This document shows, piece by piece, positions 36,083 through 45,220 of a stretch of 64,000 bases of DNA. The translations under genes and the position numbers were made by a program. Source of the DNA: Pseudomonas fluorescens (GTDB lineage Bacteria > Pseudomonadota > Gammaproteobacteria > Pseudomonadales > Pseudomonadaceae); assembly GCF_902497785.1 (NCBI RefSeq), contig NZ_CABVHK010000023.1, forward strand, positions 1 to 64,000, read 5' to 3'. The notes beneath the pieces are model-generated. The model was not told the DNA's origin and did no database searches. It saw nothing but the letters and a program-made list of their open reading frames with translations. Positions within the stretch are counted from its first letter, which is position 1, and each line of letters starts with the position of its first letter.

Positions 36083-38998
36083 ATGAGTTTTCGTCCATTG
36101 ACGGACTTGCCGCGGCAATCGAACGATTGCGACGTTGTCGCATCTCAGCAAAAAAACCATTCGGATACTGGCGGCATGGCTTACGCCGGCAACGAAGACG
36201 CGATCGAACAATTACTGCATTCAGCGCGCCACTGGACCCATTCCACTGCCTGGGTGGTTTACCGCGCCGGTGAACAAATGCATTTGATCGGGCAGGGCGA
36301 CCCGCAGGTGCACTGGCCATCCAGCGTGGCAAATGCAGACTTCGAAGCCTTTTGCCTGAGCCGGCACCTGCACCGCTGGCCGACCGGTAGCGGCGAGAGT
36401 GCGCTCGGTTGGCTACTCGCGCCCATCGAAGACGCTGCGGAACCGGCGCTCGCCGGGTTTGCCCAGCGCTTGGGCGTTCAGGTACAGACCAATACCCTTG
36501 CCCGTGCGCAGATTACTCAACGGGTGTTGTATGAAATTACCTACCTGGCCAGCTCGACCCGCGACCGCTCGGTGTTTCTGGAAGGGGCTCACCGGCTGCT
36601 GGCGAGCCTGATCGATGCCGAGAACTTCTATCTCGCCCTGTACGACCCGCATACAGGCAAAATCGACTACCCGTATTACGTCGACATCATCGATGTGGAT
36701 GCCGTGGAGTCCCAGCACTACGAATACCTCGACCTGTCGCACCTGTCGTTGACCGGCCAGGTGCTGACCACTGGCCAGCCGTTGCTGATCGACGCCGCCG
36801 GCATTCTCGCGGCGCAGGCCGAGGGCCGTTTCTATTGCGTGGGTGATCGTCCGGAATTCTGGATGGGCGCACCGCTGAAAAACGCCTCGGATGATGTGTT
36901 TGGCATGCTAGCCATGCAGGTCTACGACGTTTCCCGCACCTACAGCGCCGAAGACCGCGCGCTGTTTCTGGTGGTCGCCCGCCACGTGGCGATGGCGCTG
37001 GACCGGATTCTCCATCGCGAGGACCTGGAAGCGACCGTGATGCGTCGCACCCTGGAGCTGTCGGCGCTCAACGACGCTTTGCGCCAGGAAGTGGCCGAGC
37101 GAAAGCGCGCCGAACATCTGCAGAGCGCACTGTTCCAGATTGCAGAGCTGTCGAGCCAGCCGGGAGATATGGCCGAGCTGTTTCAGACCTTGCATGGCAT
37201 CGTCGGTGATCTGCTGTTTGCGCATAACTTCTACATTGCGCTGTTCGACGACGCGACCGGTGAAGTGACCTTTCCCTATTACGTCGATGAGCGCCAGACA
37301 ACTTGCCCGGTGGCGCGGCGTGGGCGTCGGGGCCTTACCGAGTACGTGATCCGTCAGCGTCGACCTTGCCTGATCGACGTCGACGAGGCTGAACGATTGT
37401 CTGCGCACGGCGAAATCGAACTGGCCGACGAGTACGTCCGATCCCACTCGTGGCTGGGCATTCCCTTGTTCGATGGCGACGTGGTGCGTGGCGTGCTGGC
37501 GGTGCAAAGCTACACCTCACAGGTGCGCTACACCCCGCGTGATCAGGAATTGCTGACGTTCGTGTCGCGGCACATCGACACCGCGTTGTCGCGGCGCACG
37601 GCGGCCGAAGCCATTCACGCCGCCAACCTCAAGCTCGAAGCCCGGGTGCAGAACCGCACCCGCGAACTCGACCACGCCAATGCCAAGTTGCAACACGAAA
37701 ACTCCCACGATGCGCTGACCGGGCTGCCGAATCGCACCTACTTGCAGCAACGCCTCAATCTGGCCTGGTCGCGGTTCGGCAGTGAAGGCGGGCACCTGGC
37801 CGTGATGTTCATTGACCTTGACCGTTTCAAGATGGTCAACGACAGCCTCGGCCACCATTTTGGCGACCTGCTGTTGATGCAGGCCGCCCACCGTTTGCGC
37901 GGTTGTCTGCGCGACACCGATATGCTGGCGCGCCTGGGCGGCGATGAGTTTTCGGTGCTCGCGCCCGAGGCGCCGCTGGAAGTGGTCATCGACATCGCCG
38001 AACGCATTCTACTGGCGTTCGACCTGCCGTTTTTGATCAATGGCTATGAGGTTTTTTCGTCCTGCAGTATCGGAATCGTCAGCGCCGACAGTCAGTTCCA
38101 TCACGAGCCCGCCGACTTGCTGCGCGATGCCGATGCGGCGATGTACCGGGTCAAAAGTGCCGGGCGCGACAGCTACGCGGTGTTCAATCAGGAAGTGCGC
38201 CGGGAAGTCTCGGATCAGGTCGAGCGTGAAGGGGCGTTGCGCAACGCGCTCAAACGCACCGACGAACTGCTGCCGTATTTCCAGCCGATTGTCAGCGTCG
38301 ACACCGGCGAGCTAATGGCCCTCGAAGCGCTGATCCGCTGGCATCAGCCGGGCGGCCGGGTGATTGCCCCGGGCGAGTTTTTGCCGGACGTCGAGGGTCT
38401 GCGCCTGATCGGTCGGCTGGATTTGTACATGCTGACCAGCATCGCCGTGATCCTCGCGCAGCCCGAACACGCCAATTGGCCGCCGATTCACGTCAATTGC
38501 TCCAGCTACAGCATGACGCGTCCGGATTTCGCCAGTGATGTACTCGCGCTGCTGGAACGACACGGAGTCGCGCCGTCGCGCATTTGCCTGGAATTGACCG
38601 AAGGCGCGCTGGTGGCCGAGCCGGCAATTGCCCGGCTGACCATGCAGCAACTGGCCGACAACGGCATGTCGGTGGTGCTCGATGACTTCGGCGCCGGGTT
38701 TTCATCCCTGAGCTACGTGCATCAGTACCGCTTCAGCGGCCTGAAAATCGACAAGTCGTTCATCCTCGAACTGACCACCAGTGCCCGCAGCCGCGCGATC
38801 GTCCGGGCGATTGTGCGCATGGCCGAATCGCTGGACCTGAGCGTGGTGGCCGAAGGTGTCGAGGATGAAGCGACGCTGGTGCTGCTGCGAGAAATGGGCG
38901 CGGGGCAGGCCCAGGGGTATTTTTTTGCGAAGCCGATGGGGCTGGAGGCGTTGTTGGCGAGTTCGTTGATGGGGGGTAGGGGGCTTCTATTTCCCTAA
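36083..38998 (+). CDS. Dual-GAF GGDEF-EAL cyclic-di-GMP protein
   Basis: The 971-residue protein has no clear membrane segment. An uncharacterised N-terminal 150 residues lead to two GAF-type sensor domains (about 165-320 and 360-505), separated by a short coiled coil (RRTLELSALNDALRQEVAERKRAEHLQ). A second coil leads into the GGDEF domain (active GGDEF at about 617-621) and the EAL domain (EAL at about 748, DDFG at about 867). Both catalytic sites look intact, so it may make and break c-di-GMP. CAGGGAG precedes the ATG at 36083. It is monocistronic with a terminator after it. Confidence 0.9.
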   Translation: MSFRPLTDLPRQSNDCDVVASQQKNHSDTGGMAYAGNEDAIEQLLHSARHWTHSTAWVVYRAGEQMHLIGQGDPQVHWPSSVANADFEAFCLSRHLHRWPTGSGESALGWLLAPIEDAAEPALAGFAQRLGVQVQTNTLARAQITQRVLYEITYLASSTRDRSVFLEGAHRLLASLIDAENFYLALYDPHTGKIDYPYYVDIIDVDAVESQHYEYLDLSHLSLTGQVLTTGQPLLIDAAGILAAQAEGRFYCVGDRPEFWMGAPLKNASDDVFGMLAMQVYDVSRTYSAEDRALFLVVARHVAMALDRILHREDLEATVMRRTLELSALNDALRQEVAERKRAEHLQSALFQIAELSSQPGDMAELFQTLHGIVGDLLFAHNFYIALFDDATGEVTFPYYVDERQTTCPVARRGRRGLTEYVIRQRRPCLIDVDEAERLSAHGEIELADEYVRSHSWLGIPLFDGDVVRGVLAVQSYTSQVRYTPRDQELLTFVSRHIDTALSRRTAAEAIHAANLKLEARVQNRTRELDHANAKLQHENSHDALTGLPNRTYLQQRLNLAWSRFGSEGGHLAVMFIDLDRFKMVNDSLGHHFGDLLLMQAAHRLRGCLRDTDMLARLGGDEFSVLAPEAPLEVVIDIAERILLAFDLPFLINGYEVFSSCSIGIVSADSQFHHEPADLLRDADAAMYRVKSAGRDSYAVFNQEVRREVSDQVEREGALRNALKRTDELLPYFQPIVSVDTGELMALEALIRWHQPGGRVIAPGEFLPDVEGLRLIGRLDLYMLTSIAVILAQPEHANWPPIHVNCSSYSMTRPDFASDVLALLERHGVAPSRICLELTEGALVAEPAIARLTMQQLADNGMSVVLDDFGAGFSSLSYVHQYRFSGLKIDKSFILELTTSARSRAIVRAIVRMAESLDLSVVAEGVEDEATLVLLREMGAGQAQGYFFAKPMGLEALLASSLMGGRGLLFP

Positions 38999-39021
38999 AG
39001 CCCTTCGTATCAAGTCAAATA

Positions 39022-39046
39022 CGGGCGCCTTTAGCGCCCGCTTTAA
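39022..39046 (+). terminator. Intrinsic terminator
   Basis: CGGGCGC and GCGCCCG pair around a five-base loop, followed by CTTTAATTT. It ends the GGDEF-EAL gene. The converging small gene at 39048-39320 ends at its edge. Confidence 0.8.
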
Positions 39047-39047
39047 T

Positions 39048-39320
39048 TTATGCCTTAGCTTGCACCCGCAAACGTCGGCCAATCACATCCATCAAGTCAC
39101 AGCCGTCGCGCAACGGGATGGCCAGCAACTGAGAAAAGTCCTTCAGCACCACCGTGTCGCAACCAAGCTCGGCGCGGAAGGCGATGTTTTCCAGTACTTG
39201 CGTGACCGTGCGAATTCGGTAGTCCGCTGCGGTTTGCAGTACTTCGAGCGGTGCTTCGGTGTCGATGAGCAAGGAAGCCGGAATCAGGTCGATTCCGGTG
39301 AGGGGCATATATCTAGTCAT
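39048..39320 (-). CDS. Small hypothetical protein
   Basis: The 90-residue protein is helical and cytoplasmic, with DTEAPLEVLQTAADYRIRTVTQVLENIAFRAEL. It resembles the short DUF3077-like proteins common in Pseudomonas, but I am not sure of the family. The ATG at 39320 lacks a strong ribosome site; a second in-frame ATG lies 12 nt inside. It marks the last typical core-type gene before the AT-richer region. Confidence 0.55.
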   Translation of the reverse strand: MTRYMPLTGIDLIPASLLIDTEAPLEVLQTAADYRIRTVTQVLENIAFRAELGCDTVVLKDFSQLLAIPLRDGCDLMDVIGRRLRVQAKA

Positions 39321-39694
39321 TTGAAGATCTCAGTTTGATTGGCTCAAAGGCCGTTACTCAGTCTTCTCTGTGGTCAGGTCGCCAAACCTGAATCGCCATT
39401 TTGGGCGACGGAGCGGACTATAAGCTGCATCGGAACGGCGGGCAAGGTGAGGGATTCCGAGGTTTGTGTAGGAATTTTTATGGTGGTCCTAGGACCGTTA
39501 TATCTGTTTCGCGGGCGACTGCTATCGGCCAAAAGCAGTCGTTCGAAGTACGTGATATAGGGGGGGGCAACGTGAATTTCGAAGTTATAAAACGTAAGTT
39601 TATAACGAGGAACACTGCACTATTCTAGAGTTTGACTTCATTCCTCTGGCTGATTTACGCCAGCCACCACTGACAATAATTCATAAAATCGAAA
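39321..39694. other. Gene-free boundary region of AT-rich segment
   Basis: No gene is seen in these 374 bp. Base composition drops towards AT after about 39540. At 39511-39545 is CGACTGCTATCGGCC followed by AAAAGCAGTCG, a degenerate palindromic spacer motif related to one at about 45868. It may mark one side of the acquired segment. Confidence 0.4.
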
Positions 39695-41371
39695 TCATAG
39701 ATCTTTATAACTAGGACTAAGTGCCGTTAGGAGGGAGTCATAATTAAATAGAAAGGCAGAGCCGTTTCTTTTCCAGAATCTAGAATTATCAACAATTAAC
39801 TGTGTAAGTGCCTCTAGCTTTTTATCCATTTCCCCACTAAGTCCTGCCGCCCAAGACCCAGGAATTTTTCCGATGGTCTCTTCAACTACGTGGCCTAACG
39901 TGAACCGACGTGTTTCTGGATTAGACTGGGCATCGCACGCCGAGTCCAAAAACAAGCCGAGAGGACGACCTTCTGCATTCAACCCATAGGCTAGTCCTGC
40001 AAAATCCTGCAGTGAAAGATAACTGATTCTGTCCATCTGAATTGGTAAGCTGCCGTACTTCCCCGTGAGCCGGTCTACTAGATCAGTATCTATGTACTCC
40101 GAAATATACTTTCCACCAAAAACATAATGATCACCAAACGTCACTACTAGCAATCGATAGTTACAGCCAACAAAATCCTTTATTTTTGATAAGCCATCAG
40201 CGACAGACTGACCTTGGTGAATTGCTTTGATATAGCTTGACTCCAGAAGACCTTTCAGCAATTTTGCATCAGCGGTACATTTCATTAAATCCGTAGGTTC
40301 AATTGCCTTGCACTCAATCAAAGTAACGCGATCCTCCTCTCTAACTATAAAATCGACCAGCTTACCTTTTAAGCCTTGACCTGTCAAAATCGTGCTCAAT
40401 TCACTCTCAGCGATTACTTTATCAAAATTCATTCCATTAAGAATCTCCCCTACCCTTAACTCCATATCATTCCCGAATTTATCTTTGAATGCAGGAAATT
40501 CTTTTTTTAAAATGGCGGGAGCCAAAGCACATAATGCAGTTATGCAGAATTTTGAGTTAAAAGCCACAAGACAACCTTCCTCCAACAAGAACGGAATATA
40601 TTTGAATGGAGTTTCTTGGAAATACTCACTTTCGTATATGCCTCCTAAATCATGGAGCTCCATAAAACTTGGAATGGCGCCAGCTTCACAGCTAGCGAGT
40701 CGTATGAAAGCTAAAATATGAGCATTAGGTATTCCTGGGGAAAGATAGAACAGGATTTCAGATATTGGCATTTTTACAACACCACCTTGTTGCTTATCTA
40801 GCCGAGTAACGATGAACATTGCTATCTTCAGGTAGCTATCTAGACTTAACCCAAAAAACCTAACAAACAATTCGTCATAATAATTATCTGAGCGACTTAG
40901 TATAGCCCCCTGAACAATCAGTTCACGCATACCACTTGTAGTGGTTTTCTGATATAACAACTGGGATAAAATCATAGCCCTTAATTTCAATTCCAAGCTT
41001 CCGACTTCCAAGGCCGCTGCAGCACTTTGCAAATGAAAAATTTCGTTAGCAATCCTGTGGAATTCTGTTGTACTAATCTCTTTGTTACCAGCCTCCCCCA
41101 ATACAGCCATTTTCAGCATAAACATGATAATCCAGGGCATTTTCCCTGCTTCGGGCGTGCCGTCTACTACCCTCATACCTAAATATTCAAGTGAATGATT
41201 TAGCACGGACTCGTGTGTATAGCGAGCCAACTGTTCTTTTATAGAACTGATACCAATTAAATATTTGTTAGAATTCATACGTTTCTCAACTACAGTTAGC
41301 AGTGCCGAATCTTTGTACAAGCTCACTTGTGTATTGAGCCCCAAACAAAATAATAGTGAAATTTTTTCCAC
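39695..41371 (-). CDS. Putative PD-(D/E)XK nuclease effector of caspase-linked operon
   Basis: The 558-residue protein has no family I can name. Residues about 40-300 are mostly helical. Around 305-356 a restriction-endonuclease-like core is visible: VGEILNG, then GKLVDFIVREEDRVTLIECKA, giving Asp340 and Glu353-x-Lys355 in the D...ExK arrangement. The rest is mixed alpha/beta. There is no signal or membrane helix. It starts 17 nt after the caspase-like gene if the GTG at 41371 is used; the ATG at 41278 is an alternative, and neither has a strong ribosome site. The nuclease role is inferred from the motif only. Base composition is much more AT-rich than the flanks, suggesting transfer. Confidence 0.65.
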   Translation of the reverse strand: MEKISLLFCLGLNTQVSLYKDSALLTVVEKRMNSNKYLIGISSIKEQLARYTHESVLNHSLEYLGMRVVDGTPEAGKMPWIIMFMLKMAVLGEAGNKEISTTEFHRIANEIFHLQSAAAALEVGSLELKLRAMILSQLLYQKTTTSGMRELIVQGAILSRSDNYYDELFVRFFGLSLDSYLKIAMFIVTRLDKQQGGVVKMPISEILFYLSPGIPNAHILAFIRLASCEAGAIPSFMELHDLGGIYESEYFQETPFKYIPFLLEEGCLVAFNSKFCITALCALAPAILKKEFPAFKDKFGNDMELRVGEILNGMNFDKVIAESELSTILTGQGLKGKLVDFIVREEDRVTLIECKAIEPTDLMKCTADAKLLKGLLESSYIKAIHQGQSVADGLSKIKDFVGCNYRLLVVTFGDHYVFGGKYISEYIDTDLVDRLTGKYGSLPIQMDRISYLSLQDFAGLAYGLNAEGRPLGLFLDSACDAQSNPETRRFTLGHVVEETIGKIPGSWAAGLSGEMDKKLEALTQLIVDNSRFWKRNGSAFLFNYDSLLTALSPSYKDL

Positions 41372-41388
41372 TTAAGTATCTATTAAAT

Positions 41389-43299
41389 TTAATCTAATGC
41401 CGTGCCCACAAACAAAAACCAAGGGATTTTATTCGGAAACAAGAACGCTGAACAAAGCGCACCGATCTTAACTTCCGGAAGTTTTAGCGATACATCCAAA
41501 GCTAACTGAGGCAAACATGATGTACGCCATCTAGATACCAAATCCTTCACTTCCCAAACACCATGCCCTATCTGGAAGACGTGATTGAGGCCGTTTTCGA
41601 TGCAAGGTAGAGAAAATTGTGTATGATCATTCGGTATAAACACATGGAGGTGCGAGTGATCTAAAAGTTCGAGATTGTAGTTAATCAAATTTTGTAGAGA
41701 AAGCACCTCACCCATTAATAAAACGAACGCTAAGGATTCAGACGGATGGCTACTGGACTCCCTTTGTGTTTCTAGATCATTACATGCTCGCGCACGCAGA
41801 TAGCCTAATACATTGCTAGGCGGTAGATCCGCCCTCGCAAGCGCACCGTCATTTTCTATAAGGGCGTTATAAAGCGAGCTAATTATCTGCTCGCAAATTT
41901 CAGTATCTCCATTCTCATTTGCAGTGAGCAGAAACGCTGCCAAGAACGGTGTTTCAGACTCAGACATTCCTGTTGCGGAAGCCGCGTAATGATCAGAAAT
42001 GTATTGACTAAACTTAACACCAAGCTCTTTAATCTCAGCGATTTCCAGGCTATATTGTTTTGCGATGTATAGCGCTGCGCCTATCCAGCCTAATATTCTT
42101 GTTATTCTCTGAGGCAGATAAAATAAATCAGGTATGCCGTGTCGACAGAGGCTCTTAGGATTTGTTTCCAGGGCTGCCAATACGCTTACCAATACGTCGT
42201 GCAGCTCAACAAAAAGATCTTTCGCAAGATTACGTACGCAGACTGCCGAAGTTAAATCACGTGGCACTGATGGAAGAAGAAGCGATATGCACGTTGCCGT
42301 AAACTCAATATGAGCAAAGGAGTTCGCCTGTTTTCTAACTGAATCCTCCAATGAGCGCCAGACACTCTCGATAAAAGTTGCCGCAGCACCAGGTATCTTT
42401 TCAAGGTGTTCCATGCTCTGGAACATTTTCTCATACAGCTTTTCAGGAGTGAGCTCCGATGCAGGAGCGAACATCAGGCCTAGGAGCTCCGAGGATCTGT
42501 TCCCAATCACCACACCAGCGGCTGATGTAGGCGATATCCCAGTAATTTGTAAAAGCGAATTAGGTGTTCTATCGACTGCATGAGGATTACCGAATACTGG
42601 CATAGGACCATATAGGTTCATACCCCAGACCGATGGGAGCTGCTTTCCAGCGCTGGTGACTGCTACGTATTGAGCAGCTGCTCGTCCAATGTCCAAGAGG
42701 TCTAAAAATGGAGCTCTTGATCCTGTATCAATTTCACCACGTAAAATCCGCAATATCGCATTTGTTCCCCATCCGCCAGCGTTATCTTCCGAAGCCGCTT
42801 GATCAGAAGCAGAGGAAACAAAAATTGATACGCCGCAACTTCTTGCCTTTCCAATTACCTCCGGCTTGAGGAGCGTTCCCATGTCAGAAATCATACCGCC
42901 AGCTTCGCAAGCATCAATAATCAAGTTGCAATGCGCGGCTTTTATTTCGTTGATAAACTCGAATAAATGACTAAGCGCCAACCCTGTCGTTGACATCCTA
43001 TCGTTGCGCGTATCACACAAACAAAGATAATACGTTCCGTTAACGACCCCGCCATGACCTGCAAAAAATATCGTTAAACTTTCTATTTCCTCGAAACGAT
43101 CCTGCAAATTTTCTAGAGTTGCCCTAATGTCATTTAACGAGGGAGAGAGCACTAGAAGTGAGTGTTCTGGCTTTATACAACTCAATGTACTTGCGGTCAG
43201 CTCTGAATGGATTTTTTTTGCGTCAACTTCCGCTCCCGTAAGCTTGCCAAGACTCAGATATTCGTTGCAACCGATGCTAAGTAGAACTCGCTTCGACAT
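41389..43299 (-). CDS. Caspase-like (C14) protease with long C-terminal domain
   Basis: The 636-residue cytoplasmic protein has an N-terminal caspase/metacaspase-fold domain (about 1-230). The catalytic pair is visible as His82 in FFAGHGG and Cys131 in LIIDACEAGG, each after a hydrophobic strand. The remaining about 400 residues are largely helical without recognisable repeats and may be a sensor or target-binding module. Its ATG overlaps the stop of the upstream gene (TAATG) behind AAGGAG. Bacterial caspase-like proteases are known triggers of abortive infection, for example with gasdermins; no gasdermin is seen here. AT-rich, probably acquired. Confidence 0.85.
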   Translation of the reverse strand: MSKRVLLSIGCNEYLSLGKLTGAEVDAKKIHSELTASTLSCIKPEHSLLVLSPSLNDIRATLENLQDRFEEIESLTIFFAGHGGVVNGTYYLCLCDTRNDRMSTTGLALSHLFEFINEIKAAHCNLIIDACEAGGMISDMGTLLKPEVIGKARSCGVSIFVSSASDQAASEDNAGGWGTNAILRILRGEIDTGSRAPFLDLLDIGRAAAQYVAVTSAGKQLPSVWGMNLYGPMPVFGNPHAVDRTPNSLLQITGISPTSAAGVVIGNRSSELLGLMFAPASELTPEKLYEKMFQSMEHLEKIPGAAATFIESVWRSLEDSVRKQANSFAHIEFTATCISLLLPSVPRDLTSAVCVRNLAKDLFVELHDVLVSVLAALETNPKSLCRHGIPDLFYLPQRITRILGWIGAALYIAKQYSLEIAEIKELGVKFSQYISDHYAASATGMSESETPFLAAFLLTANENGDTEICEQIISSLYNALIENDGALARADLPPSNVLGYLRARACNDLETQRESSSHPSESLAFVLLMGEVLSLQNLINYNLELLDHSHLHVFIPNDHTQFSLPCIENGLNHVFQIGHGVWEVKDLVSRWRTSCLPQLALDVSLKLPEVKIGALCSAFLFPNKIPWFLFVGTALD

Positions 43300-43913
43300 T
43301 ATTGCGGCTCCTTAACGAACTTGGCCTTTCGCGCCGCTTCTTTCTCAAGGGCTTCGGCAGACTTCCTCTCTTTTATCTCGGCAATTTTATCTCCGAACTC
43401 GATTGAATTCATAGTTTCGTCACGCTTAAACGCTTCTATTACTGCGGTTCCTGCATGTATTTCAGGCATCGATACGTTTCCATTTCGATCAACGCCAAAC
43501 TCAATTTTTTCAAGCATTTCGACGAACGCTCTCGCAGGCTCCTTGCCCCCATTGACCACATTCCCATACTTGTCGCAAGTGTCTGAAACTGTGGCGTACA
43601 AACTCCTTATAAACGTCTCTGCCATCTCGTTTGATAGTTCATTAAGCGTATTTTCTAAAACTTCAAAGCGCCGCAGCATTATGTCTTCAAATTGAATGTT
43701 CATTTGATGGTGGTGGCGTTCCAGCTCCGATATCTGGTCAGGATCAAAGCTTTGATGAGATTGCCATGATCTGCCATGAAGGAATCGTTGGACATTTCTA
43801 GGATCAACATACGCATGTTGCGATTTTCGCAATTGCTTTATGACTTCTTGGCCAAACTCCTGCATAACCAGGCCTGCCTCGGAGTCAAACGGAAAAGGAT
43901 GCTGATCCATCAT
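43299..43913 (-). CDS. Hypothetical protein, first gene of caspase-nuclease operon
   Basis: The 204-residue soluble protein is of no recognised family. The middle is helical and likely coiled coil (DQISELERHHHQMNIQFEDI, then RRFEVLENTLNELSNEMAET). The C terminus is highly charged (KIAEIKERKSAEALEKEAARKAKF). No Cys pair, membrane helix or DNA-binding motif is clear. The ATG at 43913 follows AAAGGA. Being first and translationally coupled to the protease, it may be its sensor, inhibitor or substrate. It is too short and too polar to look like a gasdermin. Confidence 0.7.
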   Translation of the reverse strand: MMDQHPFPFDSEAGLVMQEFGQEVIKQLRKSQHAYVDPRNVQRFLHGRSWQSHQSFDPDQISELERHHHQMNIQFEDIMLRRFEVLENTLNELSNEMAETFIRSLYATVSDTCDKYGNVVNGGKEPARAFVEMLEKIEFGVDRNGNVSMPEIHAGTAVIEAFKRDETMNSIEFGDKIAEIKERKSAEALEKEAARKAKFVKEPQ

Positions 43914-44428
43914 AATTGCTGTCCTTTATGGATTGCGATTTCAGTGGGCGAAACAAAAACTACCGATGAGATTAGCGCTTGCTGGAAGGAATAACCACCA
44001 GGGCGGAATCTCTACTCAGGCTGCCGAAATAAAAAAACGGGGGCGCGTCATTAGTCCAACGCCTGTCTAACCTCAAATCGCATTAGCGGCAACTATTGGT
44101 CAGCAGTGGCCTCTGCAGCATCCAGTAGCTGCGTCATAAGACAAGGAAAAGGGGACGGATTTATTTTTCCGGAACCAAATGTCGCTACTGGTCGGTAGCT
44201 GCCTTGGGCGAAGGGCTGCTTCTGGCCGTTCTCTGCCGGTCATCATTCCCATGTGCGCTGCTCAAGTCCGATGCAAATGACTCGTCAGTGCTGATGCAGT
44301 TGGGGGCAATTCCGTGCAACCCCAAACCGCTTTTTACTGCCCGCTCATCTGCTCAGTCGCACACTGTTCACCTGCCGACTTCAAACTATTACGGCCCAGC
44401 AAAGCTGGACCTCATGGGTGAGGTGGGT
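43914..44428. other. Intergenic region with possible transposon remnant
   Basis: I see no convincing gene in these 515 bp; an ORF from 44204 reads through but its first 75 codons look random. It must hold the promoter of the minus-strand operon. GGAAAAGGGGACGGATTTAT at 44144-44163 resembles sequence often found at the start of REP-associated transposase units in Pseudomonas, so a decayed element may lie here. A TTCTGGCCG-type spacer motif follows at about 44220. Confidence 0.4.
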
Positions 44429-44647
44429 ATGTCTTCCGATTCGAGTTTTCAAGACCAAACACAAGGTTCTGTTCCATCCAAACCTGAGCCAGGTTCAGAT
44501 GAGCCGACGCTGGATCCAGACGATCCGAATAAATACGATCCGTTAACAAAACCCAGCGATGATCGTTCAGAAGACTGGAAAGAGCCTGGTGAGAGGACTA
44601 CACCAGAGGCAGATGAAATAACACCGCTATCAGACGATATGCGATAG
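44429..44647 (+). CDS. Small acidic disordered protein
   Basis: The 72-residue protein is dominated by Asp, Glu, Pro and Ser (for example EPTLDPDDPNKYDPL). It has no hydrophobic core, so it is almost certainly intrinsically disordered. The start at 44429 follows GAGG; an in-frame ATG 15 nt upstream is possible. A terminator follows directly, which supports a real transcription unit. Similar in character to the next gene. Function unknown. Confidence 0.5.
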   Translation: MSSDSSFQDQTQGSVPSKPEPGSDEPTLDPDDPNKYDPLTKPSDDRSEDWKEPGERTTPEADEITPLSDDMR

Positions 44648-44655
44648 GAGAGAAA

Positions 44656-44681
44656 GCCCGGCCAGCAAGCCGGTTTTTTTT
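44656..44681 (+). terminator. Intrinsic terminator
   Basis: CCGGC and GCCGG pair around a six-base loop (flanked by an extra GC step), followed by eight T. It lies nine nt after the stop of the small acidic gene. Confidence 0.85.
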
Positions 44682-44776
44682 GTGTTCGCCGTCTGTCCAA
44701 TGGTAGGCACTTGCAGCGCACGACCGCTTCTCATGATTAAGCACGCAAATCCCGCGCATTAGATCGGAGAGCCACC

Positions 44777-45085
44777 ATGGAGATTGACGAGAACGCACCC
44801 GGCAATAAATCGCAGCAACGCGAAACACGCACCACGGACAACGAAGCTGGCCATGACCCGAGCGGGAACCAGTACGAAGTTCCGTTACCGACCGACGATG
44901 AAGCCCCTGTCGATGCAGATATGGCTGATGTGGATGCTACTAATTCGGTATCGAGTGAGCATCCAAAAGCGGGTACGAACAGCCACGTCGATAACCCAGA
45001 CAACGACCCACAGATGAACGAGCAGGACGAAAACGATAAGGAGGCTCGCGGGATGCCTGCGAGTGACCCTGAATCAGGTGCCTGA
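44777..45085 (+). CDS. Small acidic disordered protein
   Basis: The 102-residue protein is rich in Asp, Glu, Asn, Gln and Pro, with no Cys, no signal peptide and almost no aromatic residues (PLPTDDEAPVDADMADVD). CGGAGAG precedes the ATG. The composition is like that of the 72-residue neighbour, suggesting either paralogy or a shared role. DNA-mimic or stress-hydrophilin functions are possible but unsupported. Confidence 0.55.
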   Translation: MEIDENAPGNKSQQRETRTTDNEAGHDPSGNQYEVPLPTDDEAPVDADMADVDATNSVSSEHPKAGTNSHVDNPDNDPQMNEQDENDKEARGMPASDPESGA

Positions 45086-45220
45086 ATGAGTTCGGATGAT
45101 TTCCGATGCCCGCTCAACGCGGGTAGCCCTCGGGGAGGCCTGCATTCATAACAATCAAGCTAAAAGGCCACTTAGTCGGTGCCGGTGAACGAGCCGCACG
45201 ATTTGGACCTAATGCCCCAT

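Noticed and set aside
35055..36332. A 425-codon minus-strand ORF
   Set aside because: It is antisense to trmK and crosses an intergenic gap; composition is Arg/Ala/His-rich as in typical shadow frames.
43299..43913. A bacterial gasdermin next to the caspase-like protease
   Set aside because: The protein is too short and charged, lacks amphipathic beta-strand patterning and has no N-terminal cysteine-type modification site that I can see.
44204..44428. An N-terminal extension of the small acidic protein
   Set aside because: The first 75 codons look like random translation of a spacer, with an abrupt change to acidic composition; a ribosome site supports the start at 44429.
39321..45220. Prophage or integrative element
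   Set aside because: No integrase, phage structural gene, tRNA or attachment-site repeat was found.
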